From the NCBI RefSeq assembly GCF_002902945.1, contig NZ_CP026101.1, positions 3,410,001 to 3,474,000 on the forward strand: DNA of 64,000 nt, in the 5' to 3' direction. Of the stretch, positions 25,872 through 35,009 are shown piece after piece. The notes beneath the pieces were generated by a model. It searched no databases, was not told the origin of the DNA, and saw nothing but the letters and a program-made list of their open reading frames with translations. The position numbers and the translations under genes were made by a program. This DNA is from Paraburkholderia caribensis. Lineage in GTDB: Bacteria; Pseudomonadota; Gammaproteobacteria; Burkholderiales; Burkholderiaceae. The first letter of the stretch is position 1, and every line of letters starts with the position of its first letter.

Positions 25872-26066
25872 ATGATCCGCTGGCTGCTGACCACCTTCAT
25901 CGCCGTCGCCGTGCTGTCGGCGTGCTGGCCGTGGCTGCGTAAGCTCGGGATCGGCAGGATGCCGGGCGATGTCACGCTGCGGCTGTTCGGGAAGGAATAT
26001 CCATTCCCGTTCATGTCGACGCTGGTGCTGTCGATGCTGCTGTCGCTGCTTGCGCGGTTGCTCTGA
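25872..26066 (+). CDS. DUF2905 small membrane protein
   Basis: A 64-residue protein with an N-terminal and a C-terminal membrane helix flanking the conserved KLGIGRMPGDVTL segment, which identifies DUF2905. Function unknown. It lies 22 bp after the MidA-type gene on the same strand and ends 1 bp from the convergent cca gene. Confidence 0.85.
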   Translation: MIRWLLTTFIAVAVLSACWPWLRKLGIGRMPGDVTLRLFGKEYPFPFMSTLVLSMLLSLLARLL

Positions 26067-26067
26067 G

Positions 26068-27327
26068 CTACTCCGCCTCTTCCTCCGACGCCGTTTCGCT
26101 CAACGCCTGCGCAACCGCCCGCACGCGCTCGCGATGCACGGCATCCTTGATCTTCGCCGGCTCGCTTTCGTAGGCTTTCGCGACTGCGCCCGCATCGACG
26201 GCACGCGCGGCGACCAGAGCCTGGCGCAGACGCTCCGCCTGCGGATAGGCCCTGGCTTCGAAGCCGAGCCGGCCGCGCGCATCGGCCTCACAGGCCTGAA
26301 GCGCTTCGGCGAAACGCGCGGGCTTGCGCAGCGCGTCGCTGCGCTCGAAAAGCCGCACGATGCCCGCCGCCTTCGTCTCCATCACGCGATGAATATTGCC
26401 GTGCTCGCGCGCCACCAGCAGCGCAAGATCGCGGCATTCGTTCGGCACCCGCAGGCGCTCGCATAAAGGCTTCAGCAGATCGACACTGCGCCCTTCGTGG
26501 CCGATGTGACGCGGCAACACGTCTTCTGGCGTGGTCGCCTTGCCGAGGTCGTGCGTGAGCGCCGCGAAGCGCACGGCGAGCGCATAGTTCTGCGCGGCGG
26601 CGTGATCGACGACCATCATCACATGCACGCCCGTATCGACTTCGGGATGATAGTCGGCGCGCTGCGGCACGCCATAGAGCGCGTCGATTTCCGGCAGAAT
26701 GCGCGCGAGCGCGCCGCATTCGCGCAGCACATCGAACATCCGCGAAGGCTTCTTTTCCATCAGTCCGCGCGACAGTTCCTGCCACACGCGCTCGGGCACG
26801 AGCGCATCCACTTCGCCCGCCTCGACCATCTTGCGCATTAGCGCCAGCGTATCGGGCGCGACAGCGAAATCCGTGAAGCGCGCCGAGAAACGCGCGACGC
26901 GCAGAATGCGCACCGGGTCTTCGAGAAACGCATCGCTGACATGCCGGAACACGCGGTGCTTCAAATCGTCCTGGCCGTCGAACGGATCGATCACGGGGCC
27001 GATCAACTCGCCGTCGGGCGTGACTTCGCGCGCCATCGCATTGACCGTGAGGTCGCGCCGCGCGAGGTCTTCTTCTAGCGTCACATCGGGCGCATAGAAA
27101 AACTGGAAGCCGTGATAGCCCGCCGACGTTTTGCGCTCGGTTCGCGCAAGCGCGTATTCCTCATGCGTGTCGGGATGCAGAAAAACCGGAAAGTCCTTGC
27201 CGACGGGACGAAAGCCCTTTGCGACCATCTGTTCGGGCGTCGCGCCGACCACGACGTAATCGCGGTCCTGCACGGGCATGCCGAGCAGCTCGTCGCGGAT
27301 CGCGCCGCCTACTGCGTAGATATTCAT
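26068..27327 (-). CDS. cca: Multifunctional CCA-adding enzyme
   Basis: A protein of 419 residues. The nucleotidyltransferase head has GGAIRD (7–12) and the metal-binding DRD (21–23); RRDLTVNAMA (90–99) and EDPVRILRVARFSARF (137–151) are the class II CCA motifs. An HD phosphohydrolase domain follows (THDLGKATTPEDVLP, HD at 259–260), as in proteobacterial multifunctional Cca with phosphatase and 2'-phosphodiesterase activity. It adds or repairs the CCA end of tRNAs. Its ATG overlaps the stop of the upstream gst gene (ATGA), so translation is coupled. Confidence 0.95.
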   Translation of the reverse strand: MNIYAVGGAIRDELLGMPVQDRDYVVVGATPEQMVAKGFRPVGKDFPVFLHPDTHEEYALARTERKTSAGYHGFQFFYAPDVTLEEDLARRDLTVNAMAREVTPDGELIGPVIDPFDGQDDLKHRVFRHVSDAFLEDPVRILRVARFSARFTDFAVAPDTLALMRKMVEAGEVDALVPERVWQELSRGLMEKKPSRMFDVLRECGALARILPEIDALYGVPQRADYHPEVDTGVHVMMVVDHAAAQNYALAVRFAALTHDLGKATTPEDVLPRHIGHEGRSVDLLKPLCERLRVPNECRDLALLVAREHGNIHRVMETKAAGIVRLFERSDALRKPARFAEALQACEADARGRLGFEARAYPQAERLRQALVAARAVDAGAVAKAYESEPAKIKDAVHRERVRAVAQALSETASEEEAE

Positions 27328-27971
27328 GCGCAGGTGTCTTGATAGGGGATGCGATGTGTCTCTTGCAGCGCGTCGTCGATCCACGCCTTGACCGCGGGCA
27401 GCGACGTCACGCGGCGTGAATAGGCGAGCGCCGCTTCCGACAGCTTGGGTTGCCACGTATTGAAGCGCATCACGACGGGCGCATACATTGCATCGGCAAT
27501 CGTGAATTCGCCGAACAGGAACGGGCCGCCATAGGTTGCCAGGCATTCGCTCCAGATCGCGTCGATGCGCGCGATATCGGCCAGTGCTTCGGGCGTCGCG
27601 CCCTTGCCCGGAAACGACGCGCGAATGTTCATCCACATGTTGTTGCGCAGCGCGCCGAAACCAGAATGCATCTCGGCGCTGACGCTGCGCGCACGGCCGC
27701 GCGCGATTGCGTCGCGCGGCCACATTGCGTGTTGCGGATAACGTTCGGCGAGCGTCTCGCAGATGGCGAGCGAATCCCACACGGTGACGCCGTCGTCGGC
27801 AATCAGGCACGGCACTTTGCCCGAAGGCGAATGCTCGAGGATCGACGCTCGGGTCTGCGCCTCGTTTAGCCAGATGATCGCCTCTTCGAATGCAATGCCG
27901 AAGTGTTTGAGCACGAGCCACGGCCGCATCGACCACGACGAATAGTTCTTGTCACCGATAACGAGTTTCAT
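27324..27971 (-). CDS. Glutathione S-transferase family protein
   Basis: A protein of 215 residues with the GST architecture: a thioredoxin-like N-terminal domain (KLVIGDKNYSSWSMRPWLVLK, with a GKVPCLIADDG segment carrying the cis-Pro and DSLAICETLAERYP carrying the glutathione-binding Ser) and an all-helical C-terminal domain ending in FGEFTIADAMYAPVV, the conserved N-capping box. The N-terminal Ser-Ser-Trp pattern resembles the group sometimes annotated as GstB/GstZ-like. Its physiological substrate is unknown. It overlaps cca by 4 nt. Confidence 0.88.
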   Translation of the reverse strand: MKLVIGDKNYSSWSMRPWLVLKHFGIAFEEAIIWLNEAQTRASILEHSPSGKVPCLIADDGVTVWDSLAICETLAERYPQHAMWPRDAIARGRARSVSAEMHSGFGALRNNMWMNIRASFPGKGATPEALADIARIDAIWSECLATYGGPFLFGEFTIADAMYAPVVMRFNTWQPKLSEAALAYSRRVTSLPAVKAWIDDALQETHRIPYQDTCA

Positions 27972-28005
27972 GCTTCGCCATAAAGTGGAGTGAACGACAA
28001 AAGTT

Positions 28006-28962
28006 TTAGCGGCCCGCGCTCGCGCGGAACGCGTTGAAGCGCGAGCGGAACGACGAACCCGTCAGATACACGGGCGCGATCGTTTCGATGCTGGCCGGCT
28101 CGATATCGAGCTCGGGCGCGAGCGGCGCGCTCAGCACGGCGTCGATTTTCATCGAATCGAGATTGTCGCGCGAAATCACGGGTTCGCCGGGCGCCAGCTC
28201 GAACGACAGCGCCTGCAATCGCGCCAGCGAATCGGGCAAGCGGATGATGCGCGCATGCTTGCCGATCACGTCGCCGCAATACTCGACGAGCGCTTCGAGC
28301 GTGTACACCGACGGCCCGCCAAGCTCGTAGGTACGGCCCGTCGACGCATCGAGATCCAGCACGTTGACGATTGCCTTCGCGACATCGCCGACAAAGATCG
28401 GCTGAAAGCGGGCGTTGGGTTTCGCCAGCGGAATGACGGGAAACATGCGCTGCAGGAACGCGAACTTGTTGAGGAACGCGTCTTCGGGGCCGAACACAAC
28501 GGACGGGCGAAAGATGGTCGATGCGAGCATCGACGAAGCGTGCACCGCGCGCTCGCCGTCGCCCTTCGAGCGCAGATACATGCTCGGCCCGCGCGGGTCG
28601 GCGCCGATCGCGCTCATATGGATCAACCTGTGCACGCCCTTGCCTTCGCAGGCGGAGACGATCTTCGTCGGCAGCTCGACATGCGCTTTCGCGAACTCGG
28701 GCCCGTATGGATCGCCGCGATGGCCATGCAACACGCCGACAAGATTGACGACGGCATCCGCGCCCTCGACGAAGCGCGCAAGCTGGATGGGATCGAACAC
28801 ATCGGTTTCGATCACGTCGATGGGAAGCAGTGTGAGATGTCGCGCGTGATAGCGGCGGCGGGTCGCAATGCGCACCGTTTTGCCGAGTTCGACGAGCGCG
28901 TTGACGAGATGACTGCCGATAAATCCAGAACCGCCGACGATTGCGATGGTTTGATGTCGCAT
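28006..28962 (-). CDS. NDUFA9-like NAD(P)-binding epimerase family protein
   Basis: A protein of 318 residues. The N-terminal Rossmann motif is IAIVGGSGFIGSHLVNAL, followed by RIATRRRYHARHL, a basic patch that suggests NADPH. The YLRSKGDGE segment stands where classical SDRs have YxxxK and keeps the Tyr and Lys. The overall pattern matches the extended atypical SDR group related to the complex I accessory subunit NDUFA9. Function in bacteria is unknown. The ATG at 28962 has AGGGAG upstream. It lies between slt and gst on the same strand. Confidence 0.82.
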   Translation of the reverse strand: MRHQTIAIVGGSGFIGSHLVNALVELGKTVRIATRRRYHARHLTLLPIDVIETDVFDPIQLARFVEGADAVVNLVGVLHGHRGDPYGPEFAKAHVELPTKIVSACEGKGVHRLIHMSAIGADPRGPSMYLRSKGDGERAVHASSMLASTIFRPSVVFGPEDAFLNKFAFLQRMFPVIPLAKPNARFQPIFVGDVAKAIVNVLDLDASTGRTYELGGPSVYTLEALVEYCGDVIGKHARIIRLPDSLARLQALSFELAPGEPVISRDNLDSMKIDAVLSAPLAPELDIEPASIETIAPVYLTGSSFRSRFNAFRASAGR

Positions 28963-29053
28963 TTTTCGACTCCCTGATGGAAGCCGCAGCAACGGCTGAG
29001 GTCGTGCTCCGCCGCCTGCGTGACGGATCACGCGGCGGCGGCATGGCGCATCG

Positions 29054-31027
29054 TTACTGCAACGGCTGGATATAACCCAGACGCGCCTTCAGCGATTGCG
29101 GACGGCCTTCGAACAACGCTGCATAGTAGACCGTGTTGGACAGCACGTTCTTCACGTAGTCACGCGTTTCCTGGAACGGAATGGCTTCCGCGAAAATCGC
29201 GCCTTCGACACCGCGCGGCAACGTTGAGCGCCAGTTGCGCGGACGGCCCGGACCTGCGTTGTAACCTGCCGTGGCGAGCACGGCGGACCCGTCGAACTCA
29301 TTGTAGATCATCGACAGGTAGTTCGTGCCGAGCAGGATATTGGTGTTTATGTCGTTCATCTGCGCACGCGAAATCGGGCCGAGACCGATCTTCTTCGCGA
29401 CCAGTTGCGCGGTGCCCGGCATCAGCTGCATCAGGCCGCTCGCGCCGACTTCCGAGCGCGCGTTCATGATGAAGCGCGACTCCTGACGGATCAGACCATA
29501 GGCCCATTCGACGTCGAGACCATTCGACTGCGCGTCGCGCTCGACGATATCGCGGAACGGCGACAGGTAGCGCAACGAAAAGTCATGCTCGGTCTTCGTG
29601 CGGTCGGCCGTGTTCACCGCGCGGTCATACAGTTCGATACGGCGCGCGTATTCGGCTGTCGCGATCAGTTGACGGTCTGTCATGCTGCGCAGCGGCCAGT
29701 TCCATTCGCGGTTGCCTTCCAGACGCAGATTCAATTGATAGAACTTCTGCGCAAGCGCGAAGCCCGGCGTGTTGCCGGCCTGTTCGACTTCGGCGTCCGT
29801 GACGGTGGTTTTCGGCGGCACGACGATTTTCTGGCCGAGTTCTTCAGCGGCAAGCTGGCCGTAGAAATTGAACTGCGGCGCGATCGACTCGAATTCCTGG
29901 TTGGCCGTGACGACATCGCCTGCCTGTTTCAGGGCCCGCGCGTGCCAGTAAGTCCACGTGGGCTGGCTGCGCAGCGCCGGCGGCATCTGTTCGATCGACC
30001 AGCGCACCATCGTCCAGTCGCCATTGAGCAGCGCGAGGCGCGTGCGCCATTCGTATGCGGGATTCGACAACGGCGCGTTCGCCGACAGCCGGTACCAGTC
30101 GATGGCGCCCGGCATCTGCTTGGCGGCTGCCTGATAGGCGATCGTGCCCCAGCCGATGGCGCGTTCGGGCGAAGTCAGCGACGGTGCGACGGAACCGAAG
30201 GTTGCGGCGGCCATGGCGGGATCGTTGCGGGCCATGCGCGTGATCGCGAGGAGCGCGAGCTGATGCGATTGCGGATCGCCGCCGACGCCGCGCGCGAGCA
30301 GCAGCGGCGGCGTAGTCGCGGCCTGGTCGAACAGCGTCGGATCGGGACGGTTATTGCCGAGCGCGTCGACGAGCTTGGCGCCCGTGCTGGTCTGATTCTG
30401 TTCGTATGCGAGACGGATCTGCTGCCAGACGTCGTCGGTGGTGAACTGCTGGTTGATGGCCAGCGACGTGATCAGATCGACACAGCCGTCGCCATAGTTG
30501 CGCGGATCGACGAGCAGCGCGCGCGCCGCATCGACCACGTTCTCACCTTTCGCCGCGCGCGATTCGAGCGCGTAGCACTTCACCTGTGTGTCGTCGTTCA
30601 GCACGAAGCGTGCGTATTGCTGGTCGAAGTTGCGCCAGTCGTGACGCGCGCCGAGCACGACGAGGTAGTCGTTGCGCATTCGGTCGGCGATAGCCTGGCC
30701 GTCGTAGCGTTGCAGGAACGACAGCACGGGCGCGTCGGGCGCGTCGATACGCGGATGGCCCGAGCTGTCGAACAACTGTGGCTTCAACTGGAAATATTCC
30801 AGATACGACGGCGCCGGGTAATCCGGAATCATCGCCGCGAGCTGGGCGGCGCGGCCTGCGTCGTTATTGCGCGCTGCCTCGCGCAATTGCACGAAAGTCT
30901 GGTCGTCGTTGGTGAGTTGGGAAAGCGGGATCGGCTTGACGGCGGAGGCCGTGCTGCACGCGACGAGCGCCGCCGCGGCGAGGGCCAGGCTGGCCGCGCG
31001 ATATACTCGGAAGAGGCGTTTGGACAT
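29054..31027 (-). CDS. slt: Soluble lytic murein transglycosylase (lipoprotein)
   Basis: A protein of 657 residues. The N-terminus is a lipoprotein signal (LALAAAALVACSTASA, lipobox LVAC). A long helical superhelix of about 470 residues follows, as in Slt70, and then the catalytic SLT domain: RQESRF with catalytic Glu516, GASGLMQLMPGTAQ, and ATAGYNAGPGRPRNW. It cleaves peptidoglycan with 1,6-anhydromuramic acid formation. E. coli Slt70 is a soluble periplasmic protein, whereas the lipobox here suggests membrane anchoring. It is divergent from the 5-FCL gene, 31 bp away. Confidence 0.9.
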   Translation of the reverse strand: MSKRLFRVYRAASLALAAAALVACSTASAVKPIPLSQLTNDDQTFVQLREAARNNDAGRAAQLAAMIPDYPAPSYLEYFQLKPQLFDSSGHPRIDAPDAPVLSFLQRYDGQAIADRMRNDYLVVLGARHDWRNFDQQYARFVLNDDTQVKCYALESRAAKGENVVDAARALLVDPRNYGDGCVDLITSLAINQQFTTDDVWQQIRLAYEQNQTSTGAKLVDALGNNRPDPTLFDQAATTPPLLLARGVGGDPQSHQLALLAITRMARNDPAMAAATFGSVAPSLTSPERAIGWGTIAYQAAAKQMPGAIDWYRLSANAPLSNPAYEWRTRLALLNGDWTMVRWSIEQMPPALRSQPTWTYWHARALKQAGDVVTANQEFESIAPQFNFYGQLAAEELGQKIVVPPKTTVTDAEVEQAGNTPGFALAQKFYQLNLRLEGNREWNWPLRSMTDRQLIATAEYARRIELYDRAVNTADRTKTEHDFSLRYLSPFRDIVERDAQSNGLDVEWAYGLIRQESRFIMNARSEVGASGLMQLMPGTAQLVAKKIGLGPISRAQMNDINTNILLGTNYLSMIYNEFDGSAVLATAGYNAGPGRPRNWRSTLPRGVEGAIFAEAIPFQETRDYVKNVLSNTVYYAALFEGRPQSLKARLGYIQPLQ

Positions 31028-31058
31028 CGTTATTTCTAGAGCGTTTCTGGAGCGCGAA

Positions 31059-31658
31059 TTGAACTCAAGCATAGCATGCAACCCCATCGCGAAATCGAAA
31101 AAGGAACTGCGCGCCACGCTGCTGGAAGCGCGTCTGCATGCGGCTCTCGATGCGGCGGGCAATGATGCCCTGAGGCGTCGGGTGCTGGATGTGTTAACGG
31201 TTTATTCGCCTGCGAGTGTAGGGTTGTACTGGCCTTTGTCGGGCGAGTTCGACATCCGGTCTGTGATTGCCGCGTGGCTCGCTGGCGATGGTGCGCGGCG
31301 CGCGAGCCTTCCCGTTATTACTGGCCGTGACCGGCCGCTGGAATTTCATGTCTGGACGCCTGATATGGCGATGCAGGTCGGGGCGCATCGGATTCATGAA
31401 CCGACTTCCGGCGAAGTGATTACGCCTGATTTACTGTTTGTGCCGTGTGTCGGGTTTGATGTCGATGGTTATCGGCTCGGGTATGGCGGAGGGTATTACG
31501 ATCGGACGCTCGCCGGTTTTCGCGCGGCAGGGAAGGTGCCGGTGACTGTCGGTGTCGCGTATGAGGTGTGCCGGATCGGCACGATGCAGCGGGAAGCGCA
31601 TGATGTTCCGCTTGATGTTGTTGTTACTGAGGGGGCTTGTTATCCTGGTTTGTTGTAG
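31059..31658 (+). CDS. 5-formyltetrahydrofolate cyclo-ligase
   Basis: A protein of about 199 residues. The family signatures are clear: AKSKKELRATLLEAR near the N-terminus, LYWPLSGEFD (substrate side), PDLLFVPCVGFDVDGYRLGYG and GGGYYDRTL (ATP and Mg site), and HDVPLDVVVTE at the end. It converts 5-formyl-THF to 5,10-methenyl-THF using ATP. The best start is TTG at 31059, preceded by CTGGAG; no ATG lies in frame near the N-terminus, so this start is an inference. Codon use becomes AT-richer towards the 3' end, next to the palindromic element. Confidence 0.85.
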   Translation: MNSSIACNPIAKSKKELRATLLEARLHAALDAAGNDALRRRVLDVLTVYSPASVGLYWPLSGEFDIRSVIAAWLAGDGARRASLPVITGRDRPLEFHVWTPDMAMQVGAHRIHEPTSGEVITPDLLFVPCVGFDVDGYRLGYGGGYYDRTLAGFRAAGKVPVTVGVAYEVCRIGTMQREAHDVPLDVVVTEGACYPGLL

Positions 31659-31683
31659 TGGTTTTTTTTGCTGGTAGCGGAGG

Positions 31684-32508
31684 GGGTGGTTTTTTGGGCT
31701 TTGCGTGGGCATCCGCGTTTTTGTTGGCGTGCTTCACGCGGTGCGGTTTGGTGTTTTGGGCTTTGCGCTGGCATCCGCGATACGTTAGCTCGCTTCAGGC
31801 GTCGCCCCTGTGCGGGGCGGCACCTACTTTTCTTTGCCGCCGCAAAGAAAAGTAGGCAAAAGAAAGCGGCTCACACCGCCAATTCTTGACGTCTGCCCAC
31901 GGGCCCCCAACGTCCCCACACTTCACACGGCAACGCCCTTGTCCGTGTGCGTTGCCAACGCGCTGAATGAGCGCCTCACCCACTTCAAACACCCATACAT
32001 GAGCCAGCGGCAGCGAATGGTACGTGCCGCCCAGGTGGCAAACTGTGTGTAGGTTGTCGCGTCGTATGGCTTGGCGCTCTTACAGGGTGGGAGGCGTGCG
32101 CTATCGGTCCGGAGTGAGGCGCGTATGGCGCGAAAGCTGACACACAGTTTGCCACCTGGGCGGCCGTGGACTGTCTGGTGAGGCATGCTGAAACGCAGAT
32201 GCGTGAAGCGGGTGAGGCGCTCATTCAGAGCGTTGGCAACGAACGTGGGTCACGTGATTGCCGTGTGAAGCATAAGAACCTTTGGGGGCCCTCAGGCAAG
32301 AATTAGCGCTGGCGGTTTGAGCCGCTTTCTTTTGCCTACTTTTCTTTGCGGCGGCAAAGAAAAGTAGGTGCCGCCCCGCACAGGGGCGACGCCTGAAGCA
32401 CGCTAACAATTCGCGGATGCCAGCGCAAAGCCTAAAACACCAAACCGCAACGCGTGAAGCACGAAAGCAAATCGCGGATGCCCGCGAGAAGCCCCAAAAA
32501 CCCACACT
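31684..32508. repeat. Giant concentric palindromic element, copy 1
   Basis: The core (31770–32421, 652 bp) is one nested palindrome: 31770–31880 pairs with 32311–32421 (about 105 of 111 positions), 31951–31981 with 32210–32240 (one mismatch in 31), and 32027–32050 with 32140–32163 (24 of 24). All pairs share the centre 32095–32096. Each terminal arm also holds its own 15-bp hairpin with a 4-nt loop (left arm 31823–31856). A looser outer palindrome extends to about 31684 and 32508. No credible gene is inside. It fills the gap between the convergent 5-FCL and MarR genes. A second 652-bp copy is at 47787–49817. Confidence 0.85.
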
Positions 32509-32586
32509 GCTTGCGCAGCAAACACAGCCACGCGAACGTCAGCGAAAACCCAAAACCCAAAATCGTAGCCAGACAACAAAAAAAAC

Positions 32587-33099
32587 CTACAACGATGCAG
32601 CCGCCCGCGCCGCGGTGTCATAAAGCCCGGAAGCATTCCGCATCAACTGCGCCGCCTCTCCGATCTGCTCATTGGTGAGCCCGCTCTCCTTCAGCGTCGC
32701 GATCAGACAACTCTCCCTGACCTCCCGGTACTTCATACACAGATCACGCCCCGCCTGCGTAGCCGAAAAAAACACTTCCTTGCCGGTCTTTTCGCTTTTT
32801 ACATACCCTCTAGCTACGAGCTTCTTCAGCGCATAAGTCGCGACATGCGTGTCCTCGATATTCAGTACGAAGCAGATATCGGCAATCTTCTTGCGCCGCT
32901 CGCGATGGCTCACATGGTGCAACAGCGAAACTTCGATCGCAGTCATGTCCTTGTCGCCCGCCGCCGCCATGCAACGGACCATCCACCGGTTGAACGCGTT
33001 GCTCGCCATGATCAGTCCATATTCGAGTTCGGATAACTCCGCACTGAATTCAGACACAAGATGTTCCGATGAGACGATTTTGGTCGGATGGCGCGCCAT
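32587..33099 (-). CDS. MarR-type winged-helix regulator
   Basis: A protein of 170 residues. The central part reads TAIEVSLLHHVSHRERRKKIADICFVLNIEDTHVATYALKKLVARGYV, the helix-turn-helix and start of the wing of a MarR-like regulator, followed by KTGKEVFFSATQAGRDLCMKYREVRE (wing and dimer helix). It is divergent from pxpB with 191 bp between the two, so it is the likely regulator of the 5-oxoproline cluster; the ligand is inferred from that position only. Its 3' end abuts the palindromic element. Confidence 0.82.
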   Translation of the reverse strand: MARHPTKIVSSEHLVSEFSAELSELEYGLIMASNAFNRWMVRCMAAAGDKDMTAIEVSLLHHVSHRERRKKIADICFVLNIEDTHVATYALKKLVARGYVKSEKTGKEVFFSATQAGRDLCMKYREVRESCLIATLKESGLTNEQIGEAAQLMRNASGLYDTAARAAASL

Positions 33100-33190
33100 G
33101 GTGATTTTTCTAAGCGAAGCGTGGTGGTTGACCGAAGTGTACGACTTCCCTCCACCACGGGCGAGCCTGGGGACATCGCTTATTGATAAA

Positions 33191-33219
33191 TTGTCGATAT
33201 TTTATTGAGAATGTAGGCT
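33191..33219 (+). promoter_or_regulatory. Possible promoter/operator of pxpBCA
   Basis: TTGTCG (33191–33196), 17 nt, TAGGCT (33214–33219), in an AT-rich patch that also has a direct repeat of TTATTGA (33180–33186 and 33202–33208) overlapping the promoter. The repeat could be the binding site of the divergent MarR-type protein. Confidence 0.4.
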
Positions 33220-33290
33220 AGCTCGATCGTGAGAAGTTCGCATGCATCGTCGGACGAATCTGCTGCTTCTCTACTTGACTCAGGATATTG

Positions 33291-33944
33291 ATGACTGAAC
33301 CCCGCATCTTTCCGTTTGGCGATACCGCGCTGGTCTGTGAAGCGCCGCCACCTGCCACGCTGGATTGCCAGCGCCGCGTGTGGTCGGCCGCCCAGGCGGC
33401 GCGCGACTGGCCGCACGTGCTCGAGGTGGTGCCCGGCATGAACAACCTGACCGTGATTTACGATCCCCTCGAAGCCGATCCCGACGACCTGACGGCCCGG
33501 CTCAAGGCCGCGTGGGCCCAGCCAGGCATCGCCCAGGACCTCGGCCGCGAGGTGGAAATCCCCGTCCACTACGGCGGCGAATTCGGCCCGGACCTGAAGA
33601 CGGTCGCCGATCACACGGGCCTCACGGTCAAGGAAGTCGCCGAGCGGCACGCCGGCGGCGAGTACATCGTGTTCTTCCTCGGTTTCCAGCCCGGCTTCGC
33701 GTACATGGGCGGACTCGAGGCGGCACTGCACACGCCGCGCCGCGCCGAGCCACGTCTGGAAGTGCCCGCCGGCTCGGTCGGCATCGGCGGCGCCCAGACG
33801 GGCATCTATCCCGCCACTTCGCCGGGCGGCTGGCAACTGATCGGCCGCACCGCGCTGAAGCTCTTCGACCCGTCGCGCACGCCGCCCACCCTACTACAAC
33901 CGGGCGATCGCGTCCGCTTCACCATCGCGGGGCTGCACGCATGA
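33291..33944 (+). CDS. pxpB: 5-oxoprolinase subunit PxpB
   Basis: A protein of 217 residues, the KipI/allophanate-hydrolase-subunit-1 fold. Recognised by FGDTALVCE at the N-terminus, VVPGMNNLTVIYDP, and the core signature IVFFLGFQPGFAYMGGL followed by PAGSVGIGGAQTGIYPATSPGGWQLIGRT. With PxpC and PxpA it forms the ATP-dependent prokaryotic 5-oxoprolinase that opens 5-oxoproline to glutamate. The ATG at 33291 follows AGGA; a TTG one codon upstream is also in frame. Its stop overlaps the pxpC start. Confidence 0.93.
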   Translation: MTEPRIFPFGDTALVCEAPPPATLDCQRRVWSAAQAARDWPHVLEVVPGMNNLTVIYDPLEADPDDLTARLKAAWAQPGIAQDLGREVEIPVHYGGEFGPDLKTVADHTGLTVKEVAERHAGGEYIVFFLGFQPGFAYMGGLEAALHTPRRAEPRLEVPAGSVGIGGAQTGIYPATSPGGWQLIGRTALKLFDPSRTPPTLLQPGDRVRFTIAGLHA

Positions 33945-34993
33945 TCGACGTAATACGCGCGGGTCTGTTGACCACGATCCAGGACCTCGGCCGGCACGGC
34001 TTCCGGCACCTCGGCGTCGCGATGGGCGGCGCGCTCGACAGGCTGTCGCTCGAAGTCGGCAATCGCCTGGTCGGCAACCGGCCGGATGCCGCCGGGCTCG
34101 AAATCACCTTCGGCCCGACCGTGCTGCGTTTTCTGCGCGCGACACGCGTCGCGATCACAGGCACCGAGTTCGGCGCGACGCTCGACGGCAAACCCGTCTA
34201 TTCGTACTGGAGCCTGCCCGTGCAGGCCGGTCAGGAGTTGACCCTGAACGCGGCGAAACGCGGCATGCGCGGCTACGTGTGCATCGCGGGCGGCGTCGAT
34301 GTGCTGCCGATGCTCGGTTCGCGCAGCACCGACCTGCAAGCGGGCTTCGGCGGCCTGGGCGGCCGCGCGCTGCGCGACGGCGACCGCCTGCCCGTCGGCG
34401 TGCCGCGCGCCGGCGCGGGCTCGGGCTTTTCGCCCGATGCGCCCGAGTTCGGTGTGAAGGCGCCCGCCTGGTGCAAGTTCGTACTGGTCGACGAGCCGGT
34501 GCGGCGCGGCCGTCATCCGTCGGGCGTCGCGTGGGCGCCGCCGATCCGCGTGCTGGCGGGCCCCGAGTACGACAGCTTCACTGCCGAGGCGCACAACGCC
34601 TTCTGGAACGACGAATGGCTCGTCACGCCGAACAGCAACCGCATGGGCTTCCGGCTGGCGGGCACCGAACTGAAGCGCACCCACAAGAGCGATCTGCTCT
34701 CGCACGCCGTGATGCCCGGCACGATCCAGGTGCCGCCGAACGGCCAGCCGATCATCCTGATGAGCGACGCGCAGACCACGGGCGGCTATCCGAAGATCGG
34801 CGCAGTCATTCACGCTGATTTATGGAAGCTCGCGCAGGTGCGCCTGAACGGCGCGGTCCGCTTCATTCCGACCACGCCTTACGAGGCTCGCCAGGCGCTG
34901 ATCGAAGAACGCAAGTACCTGCGGCAGATCGATGCCGCAATCGGCATGCATGAAGAACGCTGCGCGCGCCTCGCCGCGCCCGCAGCGGTGTAA
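33941..34993 (+). CDS. pxpC: 5-oxoprolinase subunit PxpC
   Basis: A protein of 350 residues, the KipA/allophanate-hydrolase-subunit-2 fold. The N-terminal IRAGLLTTIQDLGRHGFRHLGV and GGALDRLSLEVGNRLVGN are diagnostic, as are YVCIAGGVDVLPMLGSRSTD, NRMGFRLAGTEL and SDAQTTGGYPKIGAVI. It is the partner of PxpB. The ATG overlaps the pxpB stop in ATGA, so the subunits are made in a coupled manner. Confidence 0.93.
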   Translation: MIDVIRAGLLTTIQDLGRHGFRHLGVAMGGALDRLSLEVGNRLVGNRPDAAGLEITFGPTVLRFLRATRVAITGTEFGATLDGKPVYSYWSLPVQAGQELTLNAAKRGMRGYVCIAGGVDVLPMLGSRSTDLQAGFGGLGGRALRDGDRLPVGVPRAGAGSGFSPDAPEFGVKAPAWCKFVLVDEPVRRGRHPSGVAWAPPIRVLAGPEYDSFTAEAHNAFWNDEWLVTPNSNRMGFRLAGTELKRTHKSDLLSHAVMPGTIQVPPNGQPIILMSDAQTTGGYPKIGAVIHADLWKLAQVRLNGAVRFIPTTPYEARQALIEERKYLRQIDAAIGMHEERCARLAAPAAV

Positions 34994-35009
34994 GACCTAC
35001 GAGGACATC

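Noticed and set aside
31810..32505. Several short open frames inside the palindromic element
   Set aside because: They translate the inverted repeats and recur in mirror form in both copies; codon use is not that of genes and none has a ribosome site in a meaningful place.
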